This document shows positions 16,797 to 25,620 of a stretch of 35,978 bases of DNA, piece by piece (the stretch's first letter is position 1; each line of letters begins with the position of its first letter). The translations under genes and the position numbers were made by a program. This DNA is from Chloroflexota bacterium (GTDB lineage Bacteria; Chloroflexota; Dehalococcoidia; Lucifugimonadales; UBA3495): assembly GCA_002710215.1 (NCBI GenBank), contig PAJQ01000057.1, positions 8,590 to 44,567 of the forward strand. The letters are read 5' to 3'. Below the pieces are notes generated by a model. The model was not told the DNA's origin. It searched no databases and saw only the letters and a list, made by a program, of their open reading frames with translations.

Positions 16797-16829
16797 GCAG
16801 TCCGTCCTCCAATCTGCCCGGAGGCCACA

Positions 16830-17732
16830 ATGAACACACGCGAGACACCCGCCAGCCGTTTGCGCCGATTGCTGCGTGAGCCCGGCATCATCGTCGCGCC
16901 GGGCGCCTACGATTGCCTCACCGCCAGAATCGTCCAGCAGGCGGGATTCCCGGCCGTTTACATGACGGGCGCCGGCACCTCCGTCGCCGCCCTGGGCTAC
17001 CCCGATCTGGGATTAGCTACGATGACGGAAATGGTCGCCAACGCGGCAGGTATCGCCGATACGGTTGACGTGCCGGTCATCGCCGACGCCGACACCGGAT
17101 ACGGCGGCATCTTGAACGTGCAGCGAACGGTGCGCCAGTACGAGAGGGCGGGGGTAGCCGCCATCCATATCGAGGACCAGGACATCCCCAAGCGGTGCGG
17201 GCACTTGGACGACAAGCGGATCATTCCCACCGGGGACATGGTTCAGAAAGTCCGGGCCGCGGTGGACGCCCGCAACGACCCAGACTTCGTAATCATCGTC
17301 CGCACCGACGCTTTGGCGGTCTCCGGTTGGGACGACACCATGCGCCGTTGCGACGCATACGTCGAGGCAGGCGCCGACGTCCTGTTCGTCGAAGCACTAC
17401 GGACGCCCGAAGAAGCGGAGAGGGTCACCAGCAACTTCAACGTTCCGTTGCTGTACAACTTCGTGGAATCCGGCAAATCACCCTTGATTCCCGCCGATGA
17501 ACTGGAGCGATTGGGCTTCAAGTTGGTTATCTTCCCGGGAAGCGCCTTCATGGTGGTCTGCCAGGCCGTCTCCGAGTTGATGAGTGAGCTAAAAAATACG
17601 GGAACGACGGCATCCATGATGGACCGAATGGCGACCCTTCATCAATGTTTTGAAACGGTGGGCCTTTCCCACATGCTGGCGCTGGACTCACGCTACGCTA
17701 ATGCGGAGCCGGTAGCTGGAGAAAATGATTAG
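16830..17732 (+). CDS. Isocitrate lyase/PEP mutase family enzyme (methylisocitrate lyase or oxaloacetate decarboxylase type)
   Basis: A 300-residue TIM-barrel carbon-carbon lyase. It shows IIVAPGAYDCLTARIV, YMTGAGTSVAALGYPD, the metal-binding VIADADTGYGG (Asp86 and Asp88), IHIEDQ (Glu115) and the catalytic loop PKRCGH with Cys123, so a lyase rather than a phosphonate mutase. 2-methylisocitrate lyase (PrpB) and oxaloacetate decarboxylase are both possible; no prpC or prpD is present here to decide. ATG 16830 lies 33 nt after fabG. Its last 8 nt overlap the next gene. Confidence 0.85.
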   Translation: MNTRETPASRLRRLLREPGIIVAPGAYDCLTARIVQQAGFPAVYMTGAGTSVAALGYPDLGLATMTEMVANAAGIADTVDVPVIADADTGYGGILNVQRTVRQYERAGVAAIHIEDQDIPKRCGHLDDKRIIPTGDMVQKVRAAVDARNDPDFVIIVRTDALAVSGWDDTMRRCDAYVEAGADVLFVEALRTPEEAERVTSNFNVPLLYNFVESGKSPLIPADELERLGFKLVIFPGSAFMVVCQAVSELMSELKNTGTTASMMDRMATLHQCFETVGLSHMLALDSRYANAEPVAGEND

Positions 17733-18282
17733 GCTTCAAACCGCATCATCCCGATGGCTGGCCGGTGTGGCCGTGGTGGTTGTGATTGTGGCCGCTGTCG
17801 GAGTTACCGTGGCTTTCCTATACCGGTCCGGCGAGCTACCCTTGCTCCCCGAGGGCACCCCCGAGGGAACAGTGCACCGGTTTCTGGTGGCTATCGAACA
17901 GGGTGATAGACGCCAGGCTTACGACTTCTTGAGCCCCGATCTGCGGGATGACTGCACCTACGACCATTTTCGGGAATCCATCCGTTGGTTTGAAAACAAG
18001 GATATCCGTAATCCAAATGACCTTAGGGTTACGCTTGAGGGGACCGAGACCGATAACGGCGTGGTGGATGTGCGAGTGAGGATTACCAGGTTCCACCTCT
18101 CTCCTCCATCCCCTTTTTCGCCGCCTTTCGACGGTGGTGAGTCGTCCTACGGCGAGCGCTTCACACTGGAGATGACCGAGGGAAACTGGCTGTTTGTTGA
18201 CCCTCCTTGGCCCATGAGATGGCGCCCAGAGGTGGTGGGAAAGCCATCTCCGGGGGGACAGCCACGGCGGGTACCGCGCTGA
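17725..18282 (+). CDS. Membrane-anchored NTF2-like (DUF4878-type) protein
   Basis: 185 residues. One N-terminal transmembrane segment (about 12-32, AGVAVVVVIVAAVGVTVAFL) is followed by an extracytoplasmic domain that starts EGTVHRFLVAIEQGDRRQAY and DFLSPDLRDDC, the pattern of DUF4878/NTF2-like lipoprotein folds. A Pro/Ser-rich loop (SPPSPFSPPFDGGESS, DNA 18098-18152) interrupts the sheet and looks like a repeat-derived insertion. GGAG precedes ATG 17725, which overlaps the end of the lyase gene by 8 nt. Function unknown; binding of a small ligand is only a guess. Confidence 0.7.
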   Translation: MIRLQTASSRWLAGVAVVVVIVAAVGVTVAFLYRSGELPLLPEGTPEGTVHRFLVAIEQGDRRQAYDFLSPDLRDDCTYDHFRESIRWFENKDIRNPNDLRVTLEGTETDNGVVDVRVRITRFHLSPPSPFSPPFDGGESSYGERFTLEMTEGNWLFVDPPWPMRWRPEVVGKPSPGGQPRRVPR

Positions 18283-18304
18283 GTGGGAAGCAGGTGCTGG
18301 GACG

Positions 18305-20104
18305 TTGAATTTCTTGTTAAGCTTCTTGCCGCTTCTTGTGATCGTCGCGATCATAGCTGCCATTGTGGTCTTGGTACGGCGCCACAGCGGTGTGGAGGAT
18401 GAACCGGGCATAGGGACCCTGCGGCGCCTGTATTACTACGGGCTCGCCTTCGTGGCCTTCATGGTATCGGCCAGTGGCGCCGTAATGCTGGTGGATTACG
18501 TGAGCGACAGTTTCGGCGGGCCGGAGATACTGTCGCGGGGTGCGACTCAACTGGCCATGGCCATCGCGCTGACTGTGGTAGCCACGCCCATATGGCTCTT
18601 CCACTGGATTCTGGCTCAGAGAGCCATCAGCCGATTCCCTTCAGAAATACGCGCGGTCAGCCGGAAAGTATACCTGACTGTGGTGCTCGGAGTTTCCGCC
18701 GCGCTGGGGGCCTTCGGGCTGATCTCGTTACTACGCTGGCTGTTCGGCGGCGATAGCTTCAACGGGCTTCATCTAGCCTTCCCTTTGGTGTGGGGCGCGG
18801 TTTGGGGTTTCCATTGGTATGTTGCGATCCGGGAAGTGCCTAGGACCGAGTTTGGCGACTCCATCCACCGGGCCTACATTTACGCCACATCCTTATATGG
18901 CCTGGTGCTAATGTTGGTTGGCACGGGCATCATCCTGAGGCACCTGTTTGCCCAAGCCTACGATGCCCTCTCTTCTACTCAAGTCCTCCTACCGGGGGAG
19001 GGAGCGCTGTGGAACGGCGCCACCCAAACCGCCTTGGCGATTTTTCTCGTCGGCGGCGCATACTGGTATTGGCACTGGCATCGAGTTGCCCGGGATGACA
19101 TAAATTCAGTTCTGCGCCAGGTGTATCTGCATCTCTTTGCCATCTTGGGTGGCGCCGCCACTGTGTTAGTTACTCTCAATACTCTCCTGTTTCGAGCGCT
19201 CAAGCTGGCCTTCGGTGAGCCGGGCACGGCGGACCAGTTTCAATTCCTACCGGGTGCGCTGGCAGCTTTGATTATCGGCGGGGGACTGTGGGGCTATCAT
19301 CGAGCCGTCGCCAAACAGGAGTCTCCTAAAGCTTTAGTGGGGTTGCCGGCGGCCCAGCGGGTGTACGGCTATCTGCTGGCGGCCTTGGGTCTAGGCACCC
19401 TTGCCACGGCGTTGGTAATGTTGTTTGGTGTAATGATCGGGGTGATAGTACCCCAAGCAGGAGAAAGCCTGGTCCGCGGCGACTGGTGGAGGAACCCATT
19501 AGCTCTCGCAGTGTCCCTGGCGCTGGTGGGAGCGCCCTTGTGGGGCTTTTACTGGGTTGGCGTGCAGCGGGCTGCCGGCACTAGCATGGCGGAACATTCC
19601 GCCTTCTCCCGGCGCACCTTCATCTATCTCGTTCTCGGCGCCACCGTTCTCGCCGCTCTGGGGAACCTAAGCGCCATTCTGTTCATGTTCCTTCGCGACC
19701 TGCTGGAGGGGCAGCTTTCGGCACAAACAGCCCAGAATATCAAGTGGAGTGTAGGCGTGCTGCTGACGGCGGGAGCCATCAGCATGTACTATTGGCTGAT
19801 ACTTAGGGAGGACCGGCGGGCATTGCCACAGCCGGAGGAGCCGTCTGCTGGGGCGATTCCGGTGGGGAAGGCGGTTATCGCCATGGCCACAGAGGCAGCC
19901 CAGCCCTTGGTGCGGCGGTTGGAGGCCCAGTTGGGTATTAACGTGCGCCTTTGGCAAACACTGGACCCCGATGCCGAAGTGCCTACAGTGACTGACGAAG
20001 AGCTCAGGGCAATTCACGAGCGAATCGCCGAAGCTCCGGGAGACCGGGTGCTTTTGACAATCGACGCTTCCGGCGTTCGTGTTGTCCCCTACCGGGAAGT
20101 GTGA
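18305..20104 (+). CDS. DUF5671-like repeat membrane protein
   Basis: 599 residues with a dozen or more hydrophobic segments in about five repeated units. Each unit has an aromatic W/Y-H-W/Y motif followed by a charged patch and then a YxY-type start of the next helix pair: WLFHWILAQRAISRF, WGFHWYVAIREVPRTE, YWYWHWHRVARDD, WGYHRAVAKQESPK, WGFYWVGVQRAAG. This is the look of DUF5671. The last 90 residues are soluble (VRRLEAQLGINVRLWQTLDP). TTG 18305 lies 22 nt after the NTF2-like gene, without a strong ribosome site. The function of the family is not known to me. Confidence 0.75.
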   Translation: MNFLLSFLPLLVIVAIIAAIVVLVRRHSGVEDEPGIGTLRRLYYYGLAFVAFMVSASGAVMLVDYVSDSFGGPEILSRGATQLAMAIALTVVATPIWLFHWILAQRAISRFPSEIRAVSRKVYLTVVLGVSAALGAFGLISLLRWLFGGDSFNGLHLAFPLVWGAVWGFHWYVAIREVPRTEFGDSIHRAYIYATSLYGLVLMLVGTGIILRHLFAQAYDALSSTQVLLPGEGALWNGATQTALAIFLVGGAYWYWHWHRVARDDINSVLRQVYLHLFAILGGAATVLVTLNTLLFRALKLAFGEPGTADQFQFLPGALAALIIGGGLWGYHRAVAKQESPKALVGLPAAQRVYGYLLAALGLGTLATALVMLFGVMIGVIVPQAGESLVRGDWWRNPLALAVSLALVGAPLWGFYWVGVQRAAGTSMAEHSAFSRRTFIYLVLGATVLAALGNLSAILFMFLRDLLEGQLSAQTAQNIKWSVGVLLTAGAISMYYWLILREDRRALPQPEEPSAGAIPVGKAVIAMATEAAQPLVRRLEAQLGINVRLWQTLDPDAEVPTVTDEELRAIHERIAEAPGDRVLLTIDASGVRVVPYREV

Positions 20105-20158
20105 GAGCCTGGCCGGGCCTACATCTGTCCCCGGTAATCGGGAAAGGATGACCAGATT

Positions 20159-20254
20159 ATGAAATCGCAAGACACCCTCAAGGTTTTCCTGGCGTTGGCG
20201 GTCTTGGTGTTGGTATCGGCAGTCTGCTACGGTATCTATCTCGTGGTTCGGTAA
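20159..20254 (+). CDS. 31-residue single-pass membrane peptide
   Basis: A short reading frame coding for a charged start (MKSQDTLK) and one hydrophobic helix (VFLALAVLVLVSAVCYGIYL), ending VVR. AAAGGA lies upstream at 20142-20147. It sits in the same direction between the repeat membrane protein and the cysteine hydrolase, so it may be a small subunit or partner of the membrane protein. Composition and ribosome site make it plausible, but there is no homology evidence. Confidence 0.5.
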   Translation: MKSQDTLKVFLALAVLVLVSAVCYGIYLVVR

Positions 20255-20299
20255 GCCGGCCGGTCCGGTTGACGCCACGGCCCTGAAAAGAGGAACAAT

Positions 20300-20821
20300 A
20301 TGGCAAACGTCGTACTGGTTATAGACATGGTTAAGGGATTCCTAGAGCCAGGCCACAACCTGTACTGCGGCGACGAGGCCAGGGAAATCATCCCCAACGT
20401 GCTGGGTTTGTTGCAGCGGGAACAGGCCGCCGGTTCTGAAATCCTATTTATCTCGGACCACCACGACCCCGACGACCTGGAGTTCCAAGTATTTCCGGTG
20501 CATTGTGTCAAGGGGACCGAGGAGCCGAACGTCATCCCTGAGTTGGAGTCCTTCGTCACCACAGGCAACGTGGTGCCCAAGAACCGTTACAGCGGCTTTT
20601 TCAACACGGACCTGGCCAAAAGACTTGATGCATCCAAGCCTGAGAAAATCATTGTCTGCGGCGTTTGCACCGACATCTGCGTGCTCCACACCACCGCCGA
20701 CGCCCGGAACCGGGATTACCAGGTGGAGGTACCCACGAACTGCGTGGCAACATTCGACCCCGGCGCCCACACGTGGGCTTTGGGACATCTTCAGAAGATT
20801 TTAGGGGCGAAGGTGGTCTAA
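20300..20821 (+). CDS. Cysteine hydrolase, nicotinamidase/isochorismatase family
   Basis: 173 residues with the full catalytic set: Asp9 (VLVIDMVKGF), Lys94 (VPKNRYSGF) and Cys127 (GVCTDICVLHT). Metal ligands are plausible at Asp53, His55 (SDHHDPDD) and His68. This set fits nicotinamidase (PncA-like), which turns nicotinamide into nicotinate for NAD salvage, better than isochorismatase, but related amidases cannot be excluded. GAGGAAC precedes ATG 20300. C/G-run hairpins follow and separate it from the converging CoA-transferases. Confidence 0.85.
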   Translation: MANVVLVIDMVKGFLEPGHNLYCGDEAREIIPNVLGLLQREQAAGSEILFISDHHDPDDLEFQVFPVHCVKGTEEPNVIPELESFVTTGNVVPKNRYSGFFNTDLAKRLDASKPEKIIVCGVCTDICVLHTTADARNRDYQVEVPTNCVATFDPGAHTWALGHLQKILGAKVV

Positions 20822-20836
20822 GGGAAAAGCGAAATC

Positions 20837-20912
20837 TCCTCCCCCCTTGTGGTGGAGGATTAAGGTGGGGGGTATCACCCCCATCCTAACCTTCCCCCGT
20901 AAAGGGGGAAGG
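20837..20912. repeat. Cluster of three C/G-run hairpins between converging genes
   Basis: Three hairpins in a row. TCCTCC (20837-20842) pairs with GGAGGA (20854-20859). GGGGG (20868-20872) pairs with CCCCC (20878-20882). CCTTCCCCC (20890-20898) pairs perfectly with GGGGGAAGG (20904-20912). This looks like a dispersed intergenic repeat. Placed between the hydrolase and the minus-strand CoA-transferase, it may also end transcription, though it has no T-runs. Confidence 0.65.
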
Positions 20913-20939
20913 GACATGGTTGATCTCCCCGGAATTACC

Positions 20940-22157
20940 TCACGCAATCGCCCCGGTAATCACCGCCTCGACCATTTCCTCGTCGGTCATCCCCAATAGC
21001 TCTTTCAGCACATACTCGGTGTGCTGCCCCAGGAGAGGGGCAGGAGAGCGGGGACCGCTGTCGTAGCCGCTGATGCGGAATTGGTGGCCAGGGTATGGGA
21101 CGGTGCCCATTTCTTGATGGTCCAGGTTTCGGAAGAACCCTCTGTGTGCCAGCTGAGGGTCATGCTGAAGGTCGCTGCTCCGCTGCACCACGCCTGCTGG
21201 TACGCCTTCCGAAAGCAAAGCCTCCATCACCGCTTTTGGTGGCAGGGCGTGTGTCCACTCGCTCAACATGCTTTCTATCTCGTCTTGGTGTGCTAGGCGG
21301 CCTGCCGAGTTGTCAAATCGTTCGTCTTTGGCCCAATCCGGTTCCCCCAAAGCCCTGCGCAACCCGGCCCACTGGTGGTCGTTCTCCACGACTATGGCAC
21401 ACCATTGGTCTTCTCCTTGGCAAGGAAATGCTCCATGGGGAGCCATAACGTCGGACCGGTTACCGTCTCGGGTAACCGGCCGGCCGCTTAGACCGTAATC
21501 GATCAATTGGGGCGCAAGAAATTGGAGGCCCATCTCCAATTGGGCAGCATCGATATATTGACCCTCGCCGGTTCTCCGGCGGTGGTCCAAGGCAGCCATT
21601 ATGGTGGCAGCTAAAAATCGGGGGGAGAGGGTGTCGGTATAAGCGGTCCAAGGACCGTCAGGGGGAAGGTCTGGCCATCCAGTAATTTCGTAATAACCCG
21701 CAATAGCGCCAGCGTGAAATCCGAAACCTGCAAAACTGGCAGCGGGACCGGCTTGCCCCATCAGGCAAGTGCTCAGCATGATTACTGATGGATTCAGGGA
21801 ACAAGCTGTTCCGTAGCCAATGCCTAAATCGTCCATGGTGCCGGGGGTAAAGCTCTCGGTAAAAACGTCGGCCCAGGCAATAAGGCGGTGAGCCACCTCA
21901 ATGCCCGCTGGGTTTTTTAAGTCCAGAGTGATTCCGTATTTCGAGGTGTTATAGTCGGCGAAAAACTGGGTGCGGTCCGGGCCGGGCACACCGTCTTTGA
22001 ATGGGCCGGCCACCCGCAGGATGTCCAGCGGGCTGTTGGCTTCCACCCGTACTACCGTTGCCCCGTGGTCGGCGAGGTATTTTGTGGTTGTAGGACCCAC
22101 GGCGACCCAAGAAAAGTCGGCGACCTTGATTCCCTCAAAGGGCAGCGTATCTGGCAT
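20940..22157 (-). CDS. CaiB/BaiF family (family III) CoA-transferase
   Basis: Moves CoA between acyl-CoA and a free acid. 405 residues. Start region PFEGIKVADFSWVAVGPTTT, then YLADHGATVVRVE, DYNTSKYGITLDLKNPAG, SFTPGTMDDLGIGY, and GEGQYIDAAQLEM, whose Asp is at the family's catalytic position. ATG 22157 is chosen because AGAGG lies 6 nt upstream and the N-terminus then matches the family; the frame is open further up, inside the preceding gene. It begins 8 nt after that gene, so the two form an operon and perhaps a heteromeric or sequential pair. Substrate unknown. Confidence 0.9.
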   Translation of the reverse strand: MPDTLPFEGIKVADFSWVAVGPTTTKYLADHGATVVRVEANSPLDILRVAGPFKDGVPGPDRTQFFADYNTSKYGITLDLKNPAGIEVAHRLIAWADVFTESFTPGTMDDLGIGYGTACSLNPSVIMLSTCLMGQAGPAASFAGFGFHAGAIAGYYEITGWPDLPPDGPWTAYTDTLSPRFLAATIMAALDHRRRTGEGQYIDAAQLEMGLQFLAPQLIDYGLSGRPVTRDGNRSDVMAPHGAFPCQGEDQWCAIVVENDHQWAGLRRALGEPDWAKDERFDNSAGRLAHQDEIESMLSEWTHALPPKAVMEALLSEGVPAGVVQRSSDLQHDPQLAHRGFFRNLDHQEMGTVPYPGHQFRISGYDSGPRSPAPLLGQHTEYVLKELLGMTDEEMVEAVITGAIA

Positions 22158-22165
22158 CTGAACCT

Positions 22166-23392
22166 CTATCCTAACGCCCGGCCCGAAGCGGCGGCGATTT
22201 GACTCGTTGACATTCCCAATAGGTCCCCCAAAACCTCCCCAGTGTGCTCTCCCAACCTGGGGGCCCACCGGCGAACCTTCATTGGCGTTTCACTCAGGTT
22301 GGCGAAAATGCCCGGCACCTGCGCCACCTGTCCATTGGGCAGTGGCGCGGTTAGCCAAAAACCCCGCTCCTGCAAGTGGCGAAATCGGGTCAAATCCTCC
22401 ATATTGTTTACTGGAGCTATGGAGACTCCGTCGGCGATCCCTTGTTCAAGCAATTGGTTCTTGGTTTTATCCCGAACATATGCGCCAACAGCGTCCAATA
22501 CTTCTTCAATCGTGTGGGCTACGGGTTGCTGCTGGAGCAACTTGACGTGATACATGGGCCAGTCTTCGGCCGTCATCCAATCCTCGGGAACGATTCCGTC
22601 TCGGACCCACCATTCAACCATCTTAGCCAGCGCTCCTCCGATGGGGAATACCACCACGTGGCCGTCGGCGCACTCGTGGACCAACTGCACGTTGATGGTT
22701 CCCAGCTGGACGATGCTGCCACCCCGGTTGAAATCCCGGCCCTGGACCGCATGAGCGACCATCCCTTGCAGCATGGTCCAGGTCATGGCCGTCTGGGCCG
22801 AAACGTCTACAAATTGGGCTTGGCCGGTGCGAAGCATGAGAGCGTGGGCGGTCAAGGCTCCCACCGCCGCCTCCACCGACGCATGCAGCCAAGCCTGAGG
22901 GAGGGATAGGCGGACTGGAGGACGGTCTGGATGCCCTTGCAGGCTCATGGGACCGCCCATGGCCGCCAGGGTCAAATCGCTGGCGGGCAAATCCGCGTGA
23001 GGCCCATCTTGGCCGAAAGGAGTTATCGCCACGTAAACGATGCGGGAATTGGCCTGCCGCATGGCTTCAAATCCCAGCCCCCTCCCGGCCATCTCGCCGG
23101 GCCGGGCCGACTCGACGATGAAGTCGGCTTTCCCCACCAAGGAGAACAAGGTTTTGCGTCCCGCCTCTGCCTCCAAGTCCAGACTGATGCCGCGTTTGTT
23201 GCGGTTGAATGCAAAATATTGGAGGCTCCGTTCCATCTCCGGAGCGTCGTCCAAAAACGGCCCCATCGCCCGGCTTGGCGAGCCGCTGGGCGGCTCCACC
23301 TTGATGACGTCGGCGCCCAAGTCGCCCAACACCATGCTGGCCAACTCGCCTTTCTCATCCGTCAGGTCTAAAACCGTGTAGGGGCTGAGCAT
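22166..23392 (-). CDS. CaiB/BaiF family (family III) CoA-transferase
   Basis: 408 residues, a second family III transferase directly upstream of the first. It shows YTVLDLTDEKGELASMVLGD, LGADVIKVEPPSGSPSR, FNRNKRGISLDLEAEAG, ESARPGEMAGRGLGFE and AQFVDVSAQTAM with the expected catalytic Asp. It diverges clearly from its neighbour, so this is not a recent duplication. ATG 23392 has AGGAGGG 8 nt upstream. A -10-like TATAAT sits about 29 nt before the start. Paired CaiB genes are frequent in SAR202-type genomes and are often tied to breakdown of unusual acids. Confidence 0.9.
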   Translation of the reverse strand: MLSPYTVLDLTDEKGELASMVLGDLGADVIKVEPPSGSPSRAMGPFLDDAPEMERSLQYFAFNRNKRGISLDLEAEAGRKTLFSLVGKADFIVESARPGEMAGRGLGFEAMRQANSRIVYVAITPFGQDGPHADLPASDLTLAAMGGPMSLQGHPDRPPVRLSLPQAWLHASVEAAVGALTAHALMLRTGQAQFVDVSAQTAMTWTMLQGMVAHAVQGRDFNRGGSIVQLGTINVQLVHECADGHVVVFPIGGALAKMVEWWVRDGIVPEDWMTAEDWPMYHVKLLQQQPVAHTIEEVLDAVGAYVRDKTKNQLLEQGIADGVSIAPVNNMEDLTRFRHLQERGFWLTAPLPNGQVAQVPGIFANLSETPMKVRRWAPRLGEHTGEVLGDLLGMSTSQIAAASGRALG

Positions 23393-23420
23393 CGTTTGGC
23401 CCTCCTGGGCGAGTGGCGGG

Positions 23421-23426
23421 ATTATA
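23421..23426 (-). promoter_or_regulatory. Candidate -10 box for the CoA-transferase pair
   Basis: TATAAT on the minus strand, 29 nt before the ATG at 23392. No recognisable -35 at the usual distance, so this is tentative. It shares the 145-nt divergent interval with the VWA promoter. Confidence 0.4.
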
Positions 23427-23442
23427 GTACGGCATTTCCGCC

Positions 23443-23472
23443 TTGCGGTTTCTCAAATTACCGGGGTATGAT
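23443..23472 (+). promoter_or_regulatory. Sigma70-type promoter of the VWA gene
   Basis: TTGCGG at 23443-23448, an 18-nt spacer and TATGAT at 23467-23472. It would start transcription near 23479, leaving a leader of about 60 nt to the ATG at 23538. Confidence 0.55.
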
Positions 23473-23537
23473 GGTGTTTGTACAGGCCATGTTTTCCTAG
23501 TCCTGGCGCGGCCCAAATCCGGCGGAACGAGGTTAAA

Positions 23538-25568
23538 ATGCTCTTCCGTAACTACCTCTACTCCCAGTGGGACGGCACTCAGCGCATCTTCGAATTAGGC
23601 GCTGAAGAGCTGATGGACCGGCTCTCCGATGAAATCATGAACCAGGGCGATGTCATGCGCGCCCTTAGGGAAATGCTTCGTCAAGGTTTCCAAGACCGGG
23701 ACGGTCAGCAGATTCCCGGCCTCAGGGACATCATGGAGCAACTGAAGAACCGCCGCCGCCAGCAGATGCAACAATATAACATGGACTCGGTGGTAGACAA
23801 TCTCAAGGAACGCCTGGATGACATTCTCCGCACGGAAAGAGAAGGCATCCAACGCCGTTTGGATCAGGCTCGGGAACAGGTCGATGCCACCCCGGAAGAA
23901 GAGCGGTCCGAACAAGAAAGCCTATACAAGCTTTTGGAGCAACGGGCGCGGCGCAACCAGGAGAAACTTGACCAATTACCGGAAGGGATCGGCGGGCAGA
24001 TCCAAGAACTCATGGAATACGACTTCATGGACCCGGAAGCCCAGCAGAAATTCCAGGAGCTTCTGGACATGCTCAAAAGCCAGATGGCTCAAAACGTGTC
24101 CCAACAGATGCGTGACCAGATCCAGGGTATGACCCCGGACCAGATGTCGGCGATGCAGGAGATGCTGCGCCAACTCAATCAGATGATGAAAGACAAGCTG
24201 GAGGGCCTGGAACCCGACTTCCAGGGCTTCATGGACCAATTCGGCTCCGCCTTCGGCCCCAATCCTCCCCAGTCCTTCGACGAACTCATGGAGATGTTGC
24301 AACAGCAGCTTGGGCAGATGCAGTCCATGATGGACAGCATGTCCCCGGAGATGCGCCAGGAGATGGAAGACGCGCTGATGTCGGCCTTGGACCCTGAGAC
24401 CCGGCAACAGATGTCCCAGTTCGCGTCGCTCATGGAGCAACTGATGCCCATGGACGAATTGCGGCGCCAATACCCCTTCCTGGGCGACGACAGCCTAACC
24501 ATGGAACAGGCCATGGAGATGATGGCAAATCTACAGGACTTGGACCAACTGGAACAACAGCTACAGGAGGCCATGCGTACCGGGCAGTTGGACGACTTGG
24601 ACCCGGATAAGCTGGCCGAGTTGCTGGGAGAAGAGGCCCGCAAGGCATGGGAGGAACTGGACCGCCTGCGCAAAATGTTACAGGAAGCGGGTTACGTCAC
24701 CGCTGACGACAAGATGGATCTAACCGCTCGCGGCATCCGCCGTATCGGCCAGAAGGCCCTTAAGGAAGTTTTCGCCAACTTGAAGAAGGACCGGTTGGGC
24801 GATCACCGAATGGATGTTCGAGGCGCCAACGGCGACCGTTTGGGCGAGACAAAGATTTACGAGTTTGGTGACCCCTTCGACGTGGATCTGCAGACCACGG
24901 TGAAGAACGCGGTCATCCGGGGTGGTCCGGGCTTACCGGTCCAGTTGACTCCCCAGGACTTTGAAATTTACCGCAGCGAACACATGACTCGGTCGTCCAC
25001 TGCGGTCCTGCTGGATCAAAGCCGGTCCATGGGCCTATTCAACAACTTCCAAGCGGCCAAAAAGGTAACCCTGGCCCTGATGTCTCTCATTCGGACCCAA
25101 TACCCGCGTGACTCCCTATTTGTTATCGGCTTTTCCGACTACGCCCGGGAGATCAAAGAGGAAGACTTGGCCAAGTCCAGTTGGAATGCTTGGGTTTCCG
25201 GCACCAATCTGCACCACGCCTTGATGTTGGCCCGCAAGCTGCTGAACCAGGAAAAGGGGAGCACCCGCCAGGTATTGCTGATTACCGATGGCGAGCCCAC
25301 GGCCCACCTGGAAGGGGACCGGGCCTACTTCAGCTACCCTCCCAGCTACCGTACTGAGCAGGAAACTCTGAAAGAAGTCAAGCGTTGCACTCAGGAAGAT
25401 ATCCTGATTAACACCTTTATGCTGGAGAATTCTTACCAGCTGGTGAACTTTATCGACCGTTTGACCCGGATCAACCGGGGTCGTGCTTTCTACTCCAGTT
25501 CCGCCAACCTGGGAGAATACGTTCTGGTGGACTATGTACAGAACCGCCGAAAAAAGGTTGTGGCGTAA
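23538..25568 (+). CDS. VWA-domain protein with long Met/Gln-rich helical region
   Basis: 676 residues. The N-terminal two thirds are helical and rich in Met, Gln, Asp and Glu (for example LMEQLMPMDELRRQYPFLGD and DLDQLEQQLQEAMRTGQLDD), probably coiled coil. The C-terminal von Willebrand A domain has the MIDAS motif DQSRS (Asp493, Ser495, Ser497), GTNLHHAL with the MIDAS Thr and ITDGEPTAHL with the MIDAS Asp. Such proteins usually work with MoxR-like AAA ATPases as metal-dependent chaperones, but no such ATPase is in this window. ATG 23538 has GAGG 5 nt upstream; the frame is open 20 codons further. Its last ~110 nt have a decayed copy at 26102-26213. Confidence 0.87.
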   Translation: MLFRNYLYSQWDGTQRIFELGAEELMDRLSDEIMNQGDVMRALREMLRQGFQDRDGQQIPGLRDIMEQLKNRRRQQMQQYNMDSVVDNLKERLDDILRTEREGIQRRLDQAREQVDATPEEERSEQESLYKLLEQRARRNQEKLDQLPEGIGGQIQELMEYDFMDPEAQQKFQELLDMLKSQMAQNVSQQMRDQIQGMTPDQMSAMQEMLRQLNQMMKDKLEGLEPDFQGFMDQFGSAFGPNPPQSFDELMEMLQQQLGQMQSMMDSMSPEMRQEMEDALMSALDPETRQQMSQFASLMEQLMPMDELRRQYPFLGDDSLTMEQAMEMMANLQDLDQLEQQLQEAMRTGQLDDLDPDKLAELLGEEARKAWEELDRLRKMLQEAGYVTADDKMDLTARGIRRIGQKALKEVFANLKKDRLGDHRMDVRGANGDRLGETKIYEFGDPFDVDLQTTVKNAVIRGGPGLPVQLTPQDFEIYRSEHMTRSSTAVLLDQSRSMGLFNNFQAAKKVTLALMSLIRTQYPRDSLFVIGFSDYAREIKEEDLAKSSWNAWVSGTNLHHALMLARKLLNQEKGSTRQVLLITDGEPTAHLEGDRAYFSYPPSYRTEQETLKEVKRCTQEDILINTFMLENSYQLVNFIDRLTRINRGRAFYSSSANLGEYVLVDYVQNRRKKVVA

Positions 25569-25620
25569 GGGGACTCCCACCTAGAGTGCATACCAGTGGG
25601 CATGACCAGCGAGAATAGCA

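Noticed and set aside
23976-24673. Long minus-strand reading frames opposite the VWA gene
   Set aside because: They mirror the repetitive Met/Gln/Leu codons of the real gene and have low-complexity His/Leu/Ser-rich products with no ribosome sites.
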